DNA of 64,000 nt from Diphasiastrum complanatum (GCA_029204225.1 CM055096.1:76483021-76547020), one strand, 5' to 3'; counted from the first letter of the stretch, positions 32,757-43,930 are shown. Numbers and translations: made by a program. The notes: a model not told the origin generated them from the sequence alone.

Positions 32757-33980
32757 AGAGCTATGCCAACTTTTCAGTTTGCAGCATGTTTGTTGGATGG
32801 TTAGCTTGCATTAGGCATCTTGTCGTTGCATGAATAGTGTTAAATCTGCATTTAGAGTTAGTTTGGAGTGATTTTGCCTGATTTGAGTGGATTTGCTTGT
32901 TTGAAAGCTAATATGATTGTGGAACAGGGAAAGCTATTCAAATCACCAATCGTAAGATCCATTTGGATATGAGATATTTGAAAAAACAACAAAAATTGGT
33001 CAAATCTGTCAGATTTTGGTCAAAAGGAGGCAAAAATCATCATCAGGGCTGATGACTTTTTGTCCTCTATTAGGTAACCTTTGCCGAGTTGTAGACACCT
33101 TCGGTTTTGATTACAAAACCTTCAGTTTGAAGGGCGAACAATCCTTCCCAGCAGATTTTCAAAAACATCAAAAAAACCATCAAAAAACACAAAAAGTCAC
33201 CAAAACCCTAAAAACACAGAAAAAGAACCTTCGTCCGATTCATTGTGCATAGGTGTGATTCAGATCTATCTACTGCCGGTTTGGCGAAGAATAATATCAT
33301 AAATAGAAGGTATCTCAGAGGATCAGTTGTCATATTGTCATATTTTTGTCAAAAAAGTTTTTTTTTTGCAAAAATACCAATATTACTCTTGATTCTTCGC
33401 CAAAACCTTTGCCGAGTTTTCAAAACATTCTATTTATAGTGAAATACTATTTTTGAGTTCGATGAACATTCTTCCTAACTAGATCATTGAAAATCTTGAT
33501 TGTTACCCTCGCCAAACTACATAAACTGTGTTTTTGTGTGCCAGAAACCTTCGTCGGGTTTACCTTAGCTTTATCTGTGTCAGATTTTGAATCTGAGAGT
33601 TTGGCAAAGGTTATTTTCATAGAAATTGTCAGAAAAGTCTGAACATAGAGTTTTTTTTTTTTTTTTTCCAAAATAGCACTGTTGAATCTTTGCCGAGCCA
33701 ATCTTTGCCTAGGGAACCTTTGCCAGTTCTATTTTTAGGTTTTGATTTTCCAGATCAAGTCTCTGTCAAAATTTGGGTCAAATTTGATACAGCCTGATTT
33801 GAATTCTGAGAAATTTTTCATTTTTGAGAAATATCGATTGATTGAATTTCGAAATCTTTTTCACGATATAGAAATTTGATTTTTGCCAAGTGGAATAGAT
33901 CTAGTAGACCTGATCTGAGATAATTTTGATTGAAAAATCTAGATCCAATCTCATTGTCTGCTTGATTTGAATATGTGAAG
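32757..33980 (+). mobile_element. gypsy leader with repeated CCTTTGCCGAG motif
   Basis: The leader is about 1.2 kb and is not coding. The words CCTTTGCCGAGTT, CCTTCGTC(C/G)G and close variants appear at least seven times between 33070 and 33730, spaced irregularly. A poly-T run lies at 33651-33667. Confidence 0.65.
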
Positions 33981-34930
33981 ATGGCTGCCCCTGGAGGTGC
34001 TCCTCAGGAAGTCAATCCAATCATTGTTAGAAAAGCACCCCATTTGGATCTACCCAAATACAATGGATTAACAGATCCAGTTAGATTTCTTCATATCTAT
34101 GCCGAATCTTGTGAAGTCTATGGCGAAATTTTTCCTCAAGATAAACTTAAGCTTTTTTTTATGCCTTAACAGGTGCAACACAAGATTGGTATCTTAATCA
34201 AGATGAAACTGAGCATACAGATTGGGAGATTGTTCAAAGAGCCCTTATCACACGGTTCAAACTTCGGAAGTTTATGGAAGACCCTTTCCTACTTTTAAAT
34301 AAAATTAAAATGGAAAAGCGAGAAATGGTTCGAGATTATATTGAACAGGTGAAACGCCTCAGATTTGAGTGTGAACCTGAGCTGATTAACGAAAATGCCA
34401 TGATTATGTGGTTTTTGTCAGGTTTACCTAAAAGGATCAGACGAGAGCTGAAACGCCATAATGAGTATGCACTTCTGCAAAATGCTATGGATGATGCAAT
34501 TTGAGAGGAGGATGAAGATTCAGACGATGAGCCGAATATTAGTATGTTGCCTTATATAGAAGGGCAGACCACTACGACATCCACCATTATTGCATCAACG
34601 AATGTCAACGCTACTGCAAAAATGGTGCTCACTGAGTTCGAGAAACTTGGGAAGAACCAGCAGAAACAGATGAAAAAGTTGCAGTTGCAATTTGATGAGA
34701 AGATCAAAGCATTGGAAGATCTCCATGGACAAGCGAACAAGGAACCTGAGAAGTTTGTGAAGACTTTTCCTACCAAAGAAAATGTCTGGTGTTCTATTTG
34801 TACAAGAAATCACACAGTGAATGAGTGTCCTCAATTGAAAAAACGAATGGAAATCAGTGTATGCCATTTGTGTAATTCACCTGATCATGAGATTGCTAAG
34901 TTCAATCCTCAGATAATTCAGCAACGGTAT
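33981..34930 (+). pseudogene. gypsy gag with two zinc knuckles
   Basis: The ATG at 33981 opens MAAPGGAPQEVNP, then the capsid LDLPKYNGLTDPVRFLHIY. A T-run at about 34150-34158 shifts the frame by one or two bases before ALTGATQDWYLNQ. The capsid continues (IKMEKREMVRDYIEQVKRLR, IMWFLSGLPKRIRRELK), followed by a stop at 34502. A glutamine/lysine coiled-coil stretch precedes the knuckles CSICTRNHTVNEC (C-x2-C-x4-H-x4-C) and CHLCNSPDHEIAKFN, the latter missing its last Cys. The paired knuckles recur in the related copies at 39500, 57150 and 61150. Confidence 0.85.
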
Positions 34931-35159
34931 GCCCTGAATGGGATATCGAGAACCACATTATGGAGAAAATCTAGCAGGCAGACCTCGACAATCTGCTCTT
35001 GGATACCCGGAACGTTTAGCCTTACCTGCCCCACCAAAGCACTCCGCTCCTCCTGCCAATTTGATGAAACCAGAACCGTACAGAAGTACCGAAAGATGTT
35101 TACGATGGCCCAGCTAGGACACCAATGAATCTTGCTGAACCAGGAGAACCAGAAAAGAT

Positions 35160-35470
35160 TGTACAAGTTAAACACAACTTAATCATGAACAGTATCAAGC
35201 ACTTCGAATGTTACTTATTAGGTATCTAGATTGCTTTGCATGGACTTATCAATATCTGAAGGTATTCCGACATCAGTTGTTGAACATACCATACCTTTAG
35301 TACCTGATGCAGTTCCAAAGGTTACAAAATTCTATCGTTGTAATCCTAATGTTGCGGATCTGATAAAGAAAGAGCTTCAGAGGCTGCTTGACGCCGATTT
35401 CATTTATGAGATTGAGCATACCGAATGGGTTTCACCGATTGTCATTGTTCTTAAGAAGAATGAGAAATTA
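35160..35470 (+). pseudogene. gypsy reverse transcriptase, N-terminal part
   Basis: A DCFAWTYQ-like pre-RT motif is followed (one frameshift) by SISEGIPTSVVEHTIPLVPD, KFYRCNPNVADLIKKELQRL, DADFIYEIEHTEWVSPIVIV and LKKNEKL. The RT stops here, exactly before the residues that begin the minus-strand RT near 38190. No catalytic Asp lies in this piece. Confidence 0.85.
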
Positions 35471-35479
35471 GCTGCCCCT

Positions 35480-36856
35480 TTAGTTTGTCAAAACAGTCTT
35501 GGAATCCCTAAAGCGCCACTTTGTAAGTCTCAACTTTTTTGAACAAATACGCAATCTTCGTCTGAGTTATCGGATGATCTGGTATTTGTGTCTGAAGATA
35601 CGCATCATGCTCAAGGGTGGTTGCATCCAATTCACCTTGGAGACATGTGCGATCTTGCTCTGCCATTTGCAGTTGACCTTCTAGCAACTACACTTGTTGC
35701 TTTGCATCTTGCAGCATGGCCCTGTCCACGTGATCTTGTGCGGTTGTCGGCTTGTTGTTGTGCCGTCTTCTTCTCAGCTTCGGATTTTTCTTCATGCTGC
35801 TTGGCAATTTTCAATTCTCTGTTTTCTGGCTGATGAGAGTATTTTCTGAACCCGTATCTAAGATTCGTTGTTCCATTTCTTTTTTCTTATCAAGCATAGA
35901 CTGGATCACTTGCGCAAGGCTTGAGACCAGACCGAGAGCATCATCAGAATCTACTGTTGTGGAGGTGGTAGCAGCAGAAGGACCGATGGTACTGTCCTTG
36001 GTTGGCATGGAACAAGTGTCGGTAATTCTTCTTCTTCAAAGAAATCTTCCTCTTCATAGCCCTCAAGCACTGTGGCATCGAATTGCTTTGGTGATTTCAT
36101 AGCTTGCTCGACCCGAAGTGTGGCTGGGGCGGCTTCAACTTGAGGTTGTTGGGGTAGCTAGCATGAATCTTCACACCAGCAGTAGTATCATGGAATTGTT
36201 CGAATCCTCTTCCAGGGGATTGGAGTTCAAAGGACGCATGGCTCTGGGGCATTTCAAAAACTTCGGAGGCACCAAGGGGGTCGGAATCATCGAGCATATC
36301 CATGAAATACTACGTGTTTGGAGAAACCGCTTGTGTGTGGGGGTGGGCAGCTGTGATGGGAATGGTAGTCCCAATGGTCACAGTCTGTCCTTGAGTGGAA
36401 GCAGAGGGGAAGCATCAGAGGCGGGAGAAATAGGAAGTTCAGTGCGAGTAGTAGCAGGGGGTGGAACCGCAGCTGATGATGTATGTCTAGTACGACGTCG
36501 TGACGTGGAAGGCGAGTCAGGAATGACGATCTTGCTACGTGGACGACGTCGACTATGTGAACAAGAGGCATGGTGAGATGACTCGGCCGGTGCTTCTTCA
36601 TAAATCGAATGCACAGAATCCAGACAAAACCCATGGATTTTGTTTTCAAGGTGTGAGGCTGCTAGGAGAGATAACAAGGAGCCAACAACAAACTGCTGCT
36701 TGGTATTGCTCTTAATGGCTCGTTTGAGCCACCAGAAACATTCTTGAACCAATTATATGGTTTGAGAGGGGCCTTGGCTATCTTGATGTATGACTCAACT
36801 ATCCTATGTAAGATCTGAGAAGTAATGCGGTCTTTCCTCAGGTTGCCAACCATCAT
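35480..36856 (-). pseudogene. 3' accessory ORF of gypsy element, function unknown
   Basis: Following integrase on the minus strand is a degenerate frame set: KDRITSQILHRIVESYIKIA and PLKPY; after a slip KQQFVVGSLLSLLAASHLEN and KIHGFCLDSVHSIYEEA; an arginine/serine-rich stretch; a proline/threonine region; and finally a coiled-coil tail (DALGLVSSLAQVIQSMLDKK to about 35811, with a glutamine-rich helix beyond). An extra frame after integrase is known from Athila-type gypsy elements (often called env-like). No signal peptide or membrane segment is evident here. I do not recognise the family. Confidence 0.5.
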
Positions 36857-37250
36857 GAAATTATTGAGGAGCTGAATTCAAGATTTTCTTCACTTTATAC
36901 GGGCCTTCATCGGTAAACTTCAATTTTTCTTTGATCAGCTTGTTTTGTACATCAGTGCAAGATCTTCTGCTTTCAGATCCTTTTTGTGCAATCGACAATC
37001 GTGCCATGCCTTGTGGCGAGCTTTCTCTACTGCTAACTCATGAACCGCCATCAATCATGATTCACATAATTTGTGCAACACTTCATGACGGAGTTGTAAA
37101 GACTTATCATCATTTAACCGTTTTGTTGCTGCTATGCGTAAAGATGAGATTAAAAATTCAATCGGCATGACAACATCTTGACCATAAACCAGTTGAAAGG
37201 GAGTTTGACTTGAACTGCATGTGGCATTATGGGCATTTAGAACCGCTTAC
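36840..37250 (-). pseudogene. gypsy integrase C-terminal remnant
   Basis: TPFQLVYGQDVVMPIEFLIS and SLRIAATKRLNDDKSLQLRH are the conserved post-core segment of Athila/Tat-type integrases, and KARHKAWHDCRLHKKDLKAE leads to the SH3-like end (GPYKVKKIL). The zinc domain and D-D-E core are missing: RNase H at about 37255 runs directly into this part. There are several stops. Confidence 0.75.
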
Positions 37251-38190
37251 AAAAGGATCCGTATAAAATGCAAAGTGCGTTTCCATGAGGTAGTGACGAA
37301 ATTTCCGAACAGAAAAAATCATGGCTAATGCTTCACGTTCTATTGTGGAATAGTTCTTCTCCAGATCTGTAAGCTGTCTGCTTGCAAATTGTATAGGATA
37401 GTCCTTCTTATAATCACCTGGCTACGTCAAAACTGATCCAATGGCGTATTTCGAGACATCCGTGTGATAATGAAATTCAACCGTCCAATCTGGAGCACAG
37501 TACCGGTGCTGAAGTTAATGCTTTTTTTAATTTTTCAAAGGCTTCTAATGCCTCTACTGTCCAAATAGGAACAATAGATAGTTTGTATATAGGTCCTGCT
37601 AAATCCGCAAAGAAGATAATAAAAATTTGATAGTAGTTCGCATGACCCATAAACACATAAACTTCACGAATCGTTGTTGGCGGTGGCAATTCCACAATAA
37701 GCTTGATTTTAGAATAATCTGTGGCAATGCCATGTCTCGATATCACATGCCCAAGCACAACTACGTGGAAAACCCATATCTGGCATTTTTCTGGATTTAG
37801 AGAAATTTGATATTTGCGACATCTTTCAACTACTTTCTCCAATTGATCCAGGTGGTCTATATCTATACTATGGATGCCCAGGTCATCCAAGTAAATTTCA
37901 AGGAATTTTTGTAAATAATCTTTAAAAGCAAATTGCATTACTCTTTGGAATGAACTTGGTGTATTACAGAGTCCAAACGACATTACTTTGTAAGCACAGG
38001 TGTCCCATTCTGTTGCAAAAGCGGTTTTGTGGCGATCTGTAGGTGCAATCTTAACCTGGTTGTAACCACTAAATCCATCCAGGAAATCATAAGCTTCCGC
38101 TCCAACAAGGCGATCCAAAATGCTTTCAATAAAAGGTAACGGAAAGAGATCCTTCCGCGTCACTTTGTTCAAAGCCTTGAGATTCACACA
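37251..38190 (-). pseudogene. gypsy reverse transcriptase (C-terminal) and RNase H
   Basis: It starts in ICVNLKALNKVTRKDLFPLP, then FLDGFSGYNQVKIAP (first catalytic Asp as FLDG), TAFATEWDTCAYKVMSFGLC, NTPSSFQRVM, and YLDDLGIHS with the two catalytic Asps. LGHVISRHGIATDYSKIKLI follows, and after a break RNase H: FHYHTDVSKYAIGSV, ASRQLTDLEKNYSTIEREAL. The open frame 38187-37477 is unbroken. No RT N-terminus is present on this strand, and the missing ~80 residues match the plus-strand piece ending at 35470. Confidence 0.9.
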
Positions 38191-38399
38191 AATTTAGGCA
38201 ATTATCTCGATGTTGAGCACAGTAATCGGCATTCACACAATCAATGGTAGCTAAACTGTGACTCCAGTTTATGATATCAGTAGATTTAACATAATGACCT
38301 TTTTCGTGGCTGGACTGGTATGGCTCAAACACTGAATTGGTGGTCGAGGACCTGTAGTCATAAATGCGTGCGGGTTTGAGTTTGCCCATTGAATCAATG

Positions 38400-38770
38400 G
38401 TGACGGAATTGTCACGATTTCCAAAAGTGACTCGGCCTTTGCTCTAGTCATGAACGACTCATGCATTGGTGATGACCAAGTAGTATTTCATAGGAATAGG
38501 CATTACTAGGTATATCAAGGACTACGAGATCGAAAGAAAACTTGAGGCCTCCTAGTTTGATCAATACTTGTGGAAGGAAGCCAGTAGGTCGAACCACACT
38601 TTGATCAGCCATCCGTAGCTGACAAGTGGGTTTGGTAAGCTTGTCTCTCAGATTCCATTATAGCATGAGAGATGTGGAAATTAGATTGAAACCAGAGCCA
38701 CCATCGAGAATCGCTAAAACTTCACAGGATTGGTGATGGGTAGCTAGGATTTTGATGTTGCCTCGTTCGC
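38400..38770 (-). pseudogene. gypsy aspartic protease with DGGS active site
   Basis: The active-site segment reads VLAILDGGSGFNLIS. Usual retropepsins have D-[ST]-G; here the form is D-G-G-S, and the same variant occurs in the related copy at 58350. It is followed by MADQSVVRPTGFLPQVLIKL and FSFDLVVLDIPSNAYSYEIL ending in LLG, which matches the flap-to-end region of the family. A stop lies inside. Confidence 0.75.
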
Positions 38771-38867
38771 TGAGTGGATTGGTTAGGTGTAAGGGCATTT
38801 CAGGCAACTCATCAGGGTTGATGGTGTCATTGGATTGGATCTGGTGTTTCCATTTGCCAACATGCTT

Positions 38868-40312
38868 CTAGAGAACATGAAAAGGAAGAGTGACATTGGC
38901 TTGCAGTAAATCTCCCCAGACTTTGGTACCTTCAAGGGTTTTGCTTTCAAAAGGCTTGTGAGGTATGTTATGGGAGCTGGAAGATTGTTGGTTGGCATTG
39001 CAGATTTGATGGCGATACTGATGATGTAGCCAAATTTCTTCACATGGGTGAGGATAAACTATCGAGGTCGAATCTTCACTTGGAGGGACAACATGCTGCT
39101 GAGTTTTGCTGGGTGCAAGTGTAGGGGCTTGGCATTGGGTTTGTGCCCGAGTCAAGACCCATGCAAGATGAGTTTCAACTGATAAATTTTCTACTTGCAC
39201 TGAACAGACAAGAGTAGCAGGTTTGGATCGGGATGGGCAGTCCTTCACGTGATGTTCAATACCACAGTTTTCACAAGCTTGGTTTGGATTGTAAGCTTGG
39301 GCATTGGGATCCACTGCTTGAACATTAGAATCATATGTATAATAAACAATCATTTCAGTAGAGTACTGGGGTTGAGTATTGTCTTCCACATAGTAGGTTG
39401 TTGGATCGATGGTATTCGGATCAAGATAATGGACAGCTTGAAGTGGGGCAGGATGGTTAACAACAAACTATTGACGTGGTGGTTGGTACTGATTTGGTGC
39501 AGTTGGTCGTGGTTGGTAGACCCCTGGTCATGGCATAGGCTGTTGTGGAGGGTAGAGGCGGTATGTTTGATAGATGGTGGGTCTGGTTGTTGCTGAAAAA
39601 TGGTTTCGCAATTGAGGGCATTCATTAGCAGTATGATGTTGTGAGTAGATTGGACACCAGACATTTTTTTCTTGATGGAAAGGATTTCTCAGCAATCTGT
39701 TTCATGGCGGTTTGGAAATCGGTAGTGAGCTTATCCATATGAGATTGTTGAGCTTTTTGCCAGGCTTTCGTTTGATGTAGAAGTCCAGAAGATTAGGCAA
39801 CATTGTCAGACTTCAGACGATTAGGACGGTCGAGATTCTTAGATTTCTTTTCACGATGGTCAAAGTCATCGTTGAAACCTTCGTATTCCTCACAAATAAC
39901 ATCAGTCATCACATCTTTAAGTTGATCATAAAGGTCAACTGGTTTGAGTTTATGGCGGATGTTTTTAGACATCCCAACCAAGAATAGTTTTATGGCCATA
40001 CGTTCGGTGATATTTTCATCAACACATTCTACATGAATGGGCTCTAAGTCAGTTTGGATGGTTTGAAATGCTTGACGAGAGTGTCCTTGAGGGTGGTCCA
40101 AGAAGCAAGATGAGGAGCTTCGAGGTTAAGATACCACTCTTTGGCTGTTCCATAGAGTACCATGGGGAATAGACGAAGCTTTTCAGTCTTAGAGGTATCT
40201 CTATAGAAATGACATGCATTATCAAAGTCTTGGAGAAATCTAACTGGGTCAGATTCTCCATCGTACTTTGGTGCAAGTCTGTGATTGCCAGTCTAGAATT
40301 GAGTTTGAGACA
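38868..40312 (-). pseudogene. gypsy gag with zinc knuckles
   Basis: Capsid fragments: APKYDGESDPVRFLQDFDN, KTEKLRLFPMVLYGTAKEWY, then with a frameshift AIKLFLVGMSKNIRHKLKPV and YDQLKDVMTDVICEEYEGF. A knuckle CPIYSQHHTANEC has lost its second Cys (Tyr). Further on, CENCGIEHHVKDC is an intact C-x2-C-x4-H-x4-C knuckle, embedded in a proline/glutamine/tyrosine-rich tail. Several stops. Confidence 0.8.
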
Positions 40313-40604
40313 TGTGCAGCCATCCTCGTAGCAGCATGATAGTAGAAGTGTTGCACCTTGTTAAGTTATTCCCTCTCCTATGTTGATCCCACAGTGAGGA
40401 AAAAGCCTAACACCGGTATGTTGTCCAAGTCAGGCTTTCTCGATATGTCAGCAAAACCTGACAAGTCAGATGCCATTTACCTGCATGTCTTTAGTAGTAG
40501 AGCATTTCTGCAGATTGTGCGAAATTGCATGTAAAACTACAGTGACATGAATGGAACTAGATTAACATGGGATTTAGGAGAGTAGAGGAGATCAATCCAA
40601 TACC

Positions 40605-41210
40605 ACCCCTTAATCTGGATCCGTGAATGCCTTGATTTCCAAACTAAGCAATGCACAAAATTTGTTGTGTGCATTAATGCTCAATGCCCTGGTGAACACA
40701 TCTGCAATCATGTCTTGCGTCTGACAATACGTTAAGCCTATCTCTCTGTCGAGAATCTTGACATAGTGATATCGAATCTCAATGTGCTTACTCCTAGATT
40801 GAAATCTAGGGTTGGCCAATAAGGCAATGGCACTCAGATTATCACAGAATATAATTGTCAGGGTGTATTGAATCAAAGTAACATTTGATAGTAAATTTCT
40901 CAACCAAAATGCTTCTTTAATAGATTGAGAAGTAGCAATGTACTCTGCTTATGTAGAGGAAAGAGCAATAGAGGTTTGCTTACGACTGTTCCAAGAGATA
41001 GGACCGCCGTTGAGGAAGAATGTAAATCCACATGTGGACTTACAAATATCTACATCTCCTCCCCAGCTTGCATCGGAATATCCACTGAGCTGATGGAGAT
41101 TGTCGTTTGCACTGGTCCCCCTAGTAGCTCGTATATATCTCATGACTCTTATAAGAGTCTTCCAATGGGTGATGCCAAGATAGCCATGAATTGGCTAGTG
41201 AGCTGATTGT
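40605..41210 (-). pseudogene. copia RNase H
   Basis: GYSDASWGGDVDICKSTCGF, FFLNGGPISWNSRKQTSIAL and SST are the start of copia RNase H (first catalytic Asp in YSDASW). After a stop it resumes with FWLRNLLSN, IIFCDNLSAIALLANPRFQ, SRSKHIEIRYHYVKILD and MIADVFTRAL, the conserved C-terminal half. A stop after FTDPD ends the polyprotein, which is the normal place. The frame break between the halves inactivates it. Confidence 0.85.
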
Positions 41211-42130
41211 AAAAATAATATTAGGTCTTGTGCAGACCATTGCATACATGAGAGTTCCAAGTACTTATTGATATGGATATTCTCTCATGGATCCTTCGAC
41301 AATCACAGGCCTGGATCCATTGGTGAGTGAGCTATTTTACAATTGATCAGATTATATCTGATAAGGGTATTGTAAAGATATCTTTGCTAAGTGATATAAA
41401 TCAGCCATCTCGCTCTGTCTCTGTGGATTTGAATACCCAGACAATAGTGAGTCTCATCTAGATTGGTCATGTCGAATTTAGAAGACAACATCTGTTTAGC
41501 ATCCTTCACCTGATCGGTATCGTTGCTGAAGAGCAACGTGTAGTCGATGTACAAGGTGATTATAATAAAAGAATGTTGCACTAACTTGAAGTAAACATTG
41601 GAATCGGCAGTGCTTAGCTGAAAACCATGTTGGATGAGGAATGTGTTGATCCTTTGAAACCAAGCTCTTGTTGAAGTGCCTTATGGAGCTTACAGACATG
41701 ATGCTTCATACCTTCGTGAATGTATTCTTCAAGCAATAGCATGTAGATGTCTTCTTCGATGACTCCATTGAGATAAGCTGTCTGTACTTTGAGGTCACCT
41801 GCTGTAGCTCAGATCGATGAATGCTTGACTACTAGACTGAAAGTCTCGTTGTAGTCGATGTTGGGGATCTGACCGAATCCTCATGATACTAGTCGGGCCT
41901 TTCTTCATTCAATAGCTCCATTGGTGTTATACTTGATCTTAAAGACCCATTTGCAATCGATAAGATTGATGCCAACAAGAGGTTCGACTAATGACCATGC
42001 CTAGTTCTTAATCAGAGAAGAATACTCTTTGTCCATTGCTTCTCTCCAAATATCATAGTCTAATTGGCTAAGTGCCTCTTTGACAGTAGTCGGTTCCTTC
42101 TTTAAAAGACAAATAGACTCGGGAGTATAC
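41211..42130 (-). pseudogene. copia reverse transcriptase
   Basis: Degenerate RT: NGAIE after a KWVFKIKYNT-type start, LKVQTAYLNGVIEEDIYM, LHKALQQELGFK, then FIIITLYIDYTLLFSNDTDQ. The catalytic box is YIDY where YVDD is required, so the second Asp is lost. KFDMTNLDETHYCLGIQIHR follows. Many stops. Confidence 0.8.
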
Positions 42131-42915
42131 CTAGTGGGCTGTGTGCGCACTGTGTGTGCACTCGGCTCGATCTTCTTGGAGGTGGCGTCAGCTGATGGTC
42201 CAATCCTTGGACTTGTTGTTGCTAAGTAGCAGCAACGTCTTCATCTGACTCGCTATCGAGTAGTTGCTCGACAATGGGCACGCTTGAGCCAGTGGCTCGA
42301 ATTGTCGTGTCGATGGCAGGCGTCGAATGTTCTTATGGAACTTTGCCTTTGCCTTTGAAGTCGTTGAACTGATCCTCGATAAAGACTGTATCCCTGCTAA
42401 ATAAAATTTGATGGGGTATTGGGGTCGTACAACTTGTAAGTATTGCCAGAGGAAGTATATCTGATTAGGATGGTCTTGAGGCCTTGGAAGTCAAATTTAT
42501 TCCTTGTCTCCTTCGGGATCTGCACACAGGCGATGCATCCAAACACTCGTAGGTTCTTCAGTGAACACTTAGATCCTGTCCAAACCTCATGGGGTGTTTT
42601 GTCTGAGAGGGCCTTGGTCGGCGGAACATCTGTTTTGGATGTAAGCTGCAGTGGACACAACTCCAGTCCAGAAGCTCTTTGGCAAAGATGTGTGTGCCAA
42701 CATGCATTTGGACAACTCGACTAGGGTACGATTCTTCCTCTCGACTAAGCCGTTTGACTAAGGCGAATATGGAGTGATAAACTGCTGTTCAATGCCTTGG
42801 CCCTGACAGTACTCCTTGAATTCAGTAGGATATACTCTCCACCATTGTCGGACCTCAGGGCTTTGATTGTTTTGCCAGTTTCTTTCTCTGAACGCTCCTT
42901 GAAGATTTTGAAGCA
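42131..42915 (-). pseudogene. copia integrase
   Basis: The core begins abruptly with CFKIFKERSEKETGKTIKAL, RSDNGGEY (second catalytic Asp), then ITPYSPKSNGLVERKNRTL (catalytic Glu in ERKN) in a shifted frame, ALSDKTPHEVWTGSKCSLKN, LRVFGCIACVQIPKETRNKF and YTSSGNTYKLYDP. The first catalytic Asp and the zinc region are missing because the left side is replaced by RNase H of another element. Frameshift at about 42830. Confidence 0.85.
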
Positions 42916-43930
42916 AGAGTCGTGATTATCACAAAACACAATAGTTGCACCCACATGTGGTTGCCCTAAATCAGCAAGTGATCTACGCAACCAAACAGCT
43001 TCATGTGTAACATTGTGAAGAGCATGATACTCAACTTTGTTAAAGATAGCTACAACTAGTTGCTTTGTGCTACTCCAAAAGACCCCAATTGTACCAATCT
43101 TGAAAGTATAACCAGTGGTAGGTCATTTGTCGTCTATATTACTTGCCCAATATGCATTAATGCAACCTACCAAAACTAGTGTTTCATGCTGATCATGTCT
43201 CAATTCATAGTTAAGACTACCATGGGATCCATCCAAAAGAAAAAAAAAAATTCTAAGTGTGAACAACACCACAATTGAAACAATATCGTGTTGTTATGAG
43301 AGTGGTGAGGCATTTCAATGGGCCTAAAATATACTCTACCCACCACACCGTACTCCTTGATCCATAGCGATTTCCAAGTCTTTAGATGCACGAGCCAAGG
43401 AGAGTCAAAACCAGTACCACGTCCTTTATGTTTTATCTTTCAGTTCCTTTTTAGGGCGATTATATGTGAAGTAGTCATAATTCAGCTCAATAGATAAGAA
43501 TGTTGCTTGGGTGTTGGTGATGATACCATTTTGGAACAATGGATTAATGAAACCCAACTCTTTTCCATATACTACTATCTTATTGTTAGATATAGCACAA
43601 TCTAATTTGTACCCACGGTGCAAGTGCTCCCAATCTCAAGGTATTTTGCTTTGAATGCCTTGAGGGGTATCACCTAGTATTGTCTAGTGATTCCAATGAA
43701 AATCCATGAGCTCACATGGCATGCTTTAGCCATCAGGAGTATGCATGCATGTATTGCTCTTGTCTCTATGGATTTGGATGCCAAGGAAGACCCGTGCTTC
43801 TCCTAGATTTGATTTGTATTGAGCTTGCTAAAATCTTTAGTCTTATATGCTCAAACAAAACCAATAGGAATACATTATCATTTCGTTTGAGAAAAATTAT
43901 TTGAAGGTGCCATTGATCGTTGTCTTGTAA
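42916..43930 (-). pseudogene. second copia remnant: RT end and RNase H
   Basis: From the right on the minus strand: YKSNLGEARVFLGIQIHRDK (RT C-terminal, near 43780), a degraded middle with the open stretch HRGYKLDCAISNNKIVVYGK, then RNase H: INAYWASNIDD-K, TGYTFKIGTIGVFWSSTKQL, HEAVWLRRSLADLGQPHVG and IVFCDN. At 42915 it switches within the RNase H motif to integrase of another element. Confidence 0.7.

Larger units (their letters stand above)
32006..35470 (+). mobile_element. Ty3/gypsy element (tRNA-Asp primed), 5' part
   Basis: 5' LTR, tRNA-Asp primer-binding site, long leader, gag with two CCHC-like knuckles, a remnant at the protease end, and the first ~80 residues of RT. At 35470 the RT stops; its continuation is found on the opposite strand starting at about 38190 (see the findings). 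tRNA-Asp priming is typical of the Athila/Tat side of plant gypsy elements. Frameshifts and stops make it inactive. Confidence 0.85.
35471..38193 (-). mobile_element. inverted gypsy pol and 3' segment
   Basis: On the minus strand it carries the rest of RT, RNase H, an integrase remnant and a 3' accessory frame. It lacks its own RT N-terminus. Its outer ends coincide with the points where the plus-strand element breaks off (35470) and where another minus-strand gag-protease block begins (38194). I infer a local inversion. Confidence 0.7.
38194..40312 (-). mobile_element. gypsy gag-protease block (truncated)
   Basis: A minus-strand relative of the element at 32006, consisting of gag, knuckles, protease and the protease-RT linker, ending at 38194. 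No LTR or primer-binding site remains at its 5' side, where a copia LTR region begins near 40320. Confidence 0.8.
40330..42915 (-). mobile_element. Ty1/copia element, 3' part
   Basis: On the minus strand: integrase core, integrase C-terminus, RT, RNase H, a purine-rich tract at 40599-40610 and sequence resembling the start of a 3' LTR (TATTGGATTGATC, where TGTTGG is expected). Its 5' side is fused to a different copia remnant at 42915. Confidence 0.8.

Noticed and set aside
36118-36576. 152-codon plus-strand frame
   Set aside because: It is the complement of the minus-strand 3' gypsy frame, which has coherent neighbours on the minus strand.
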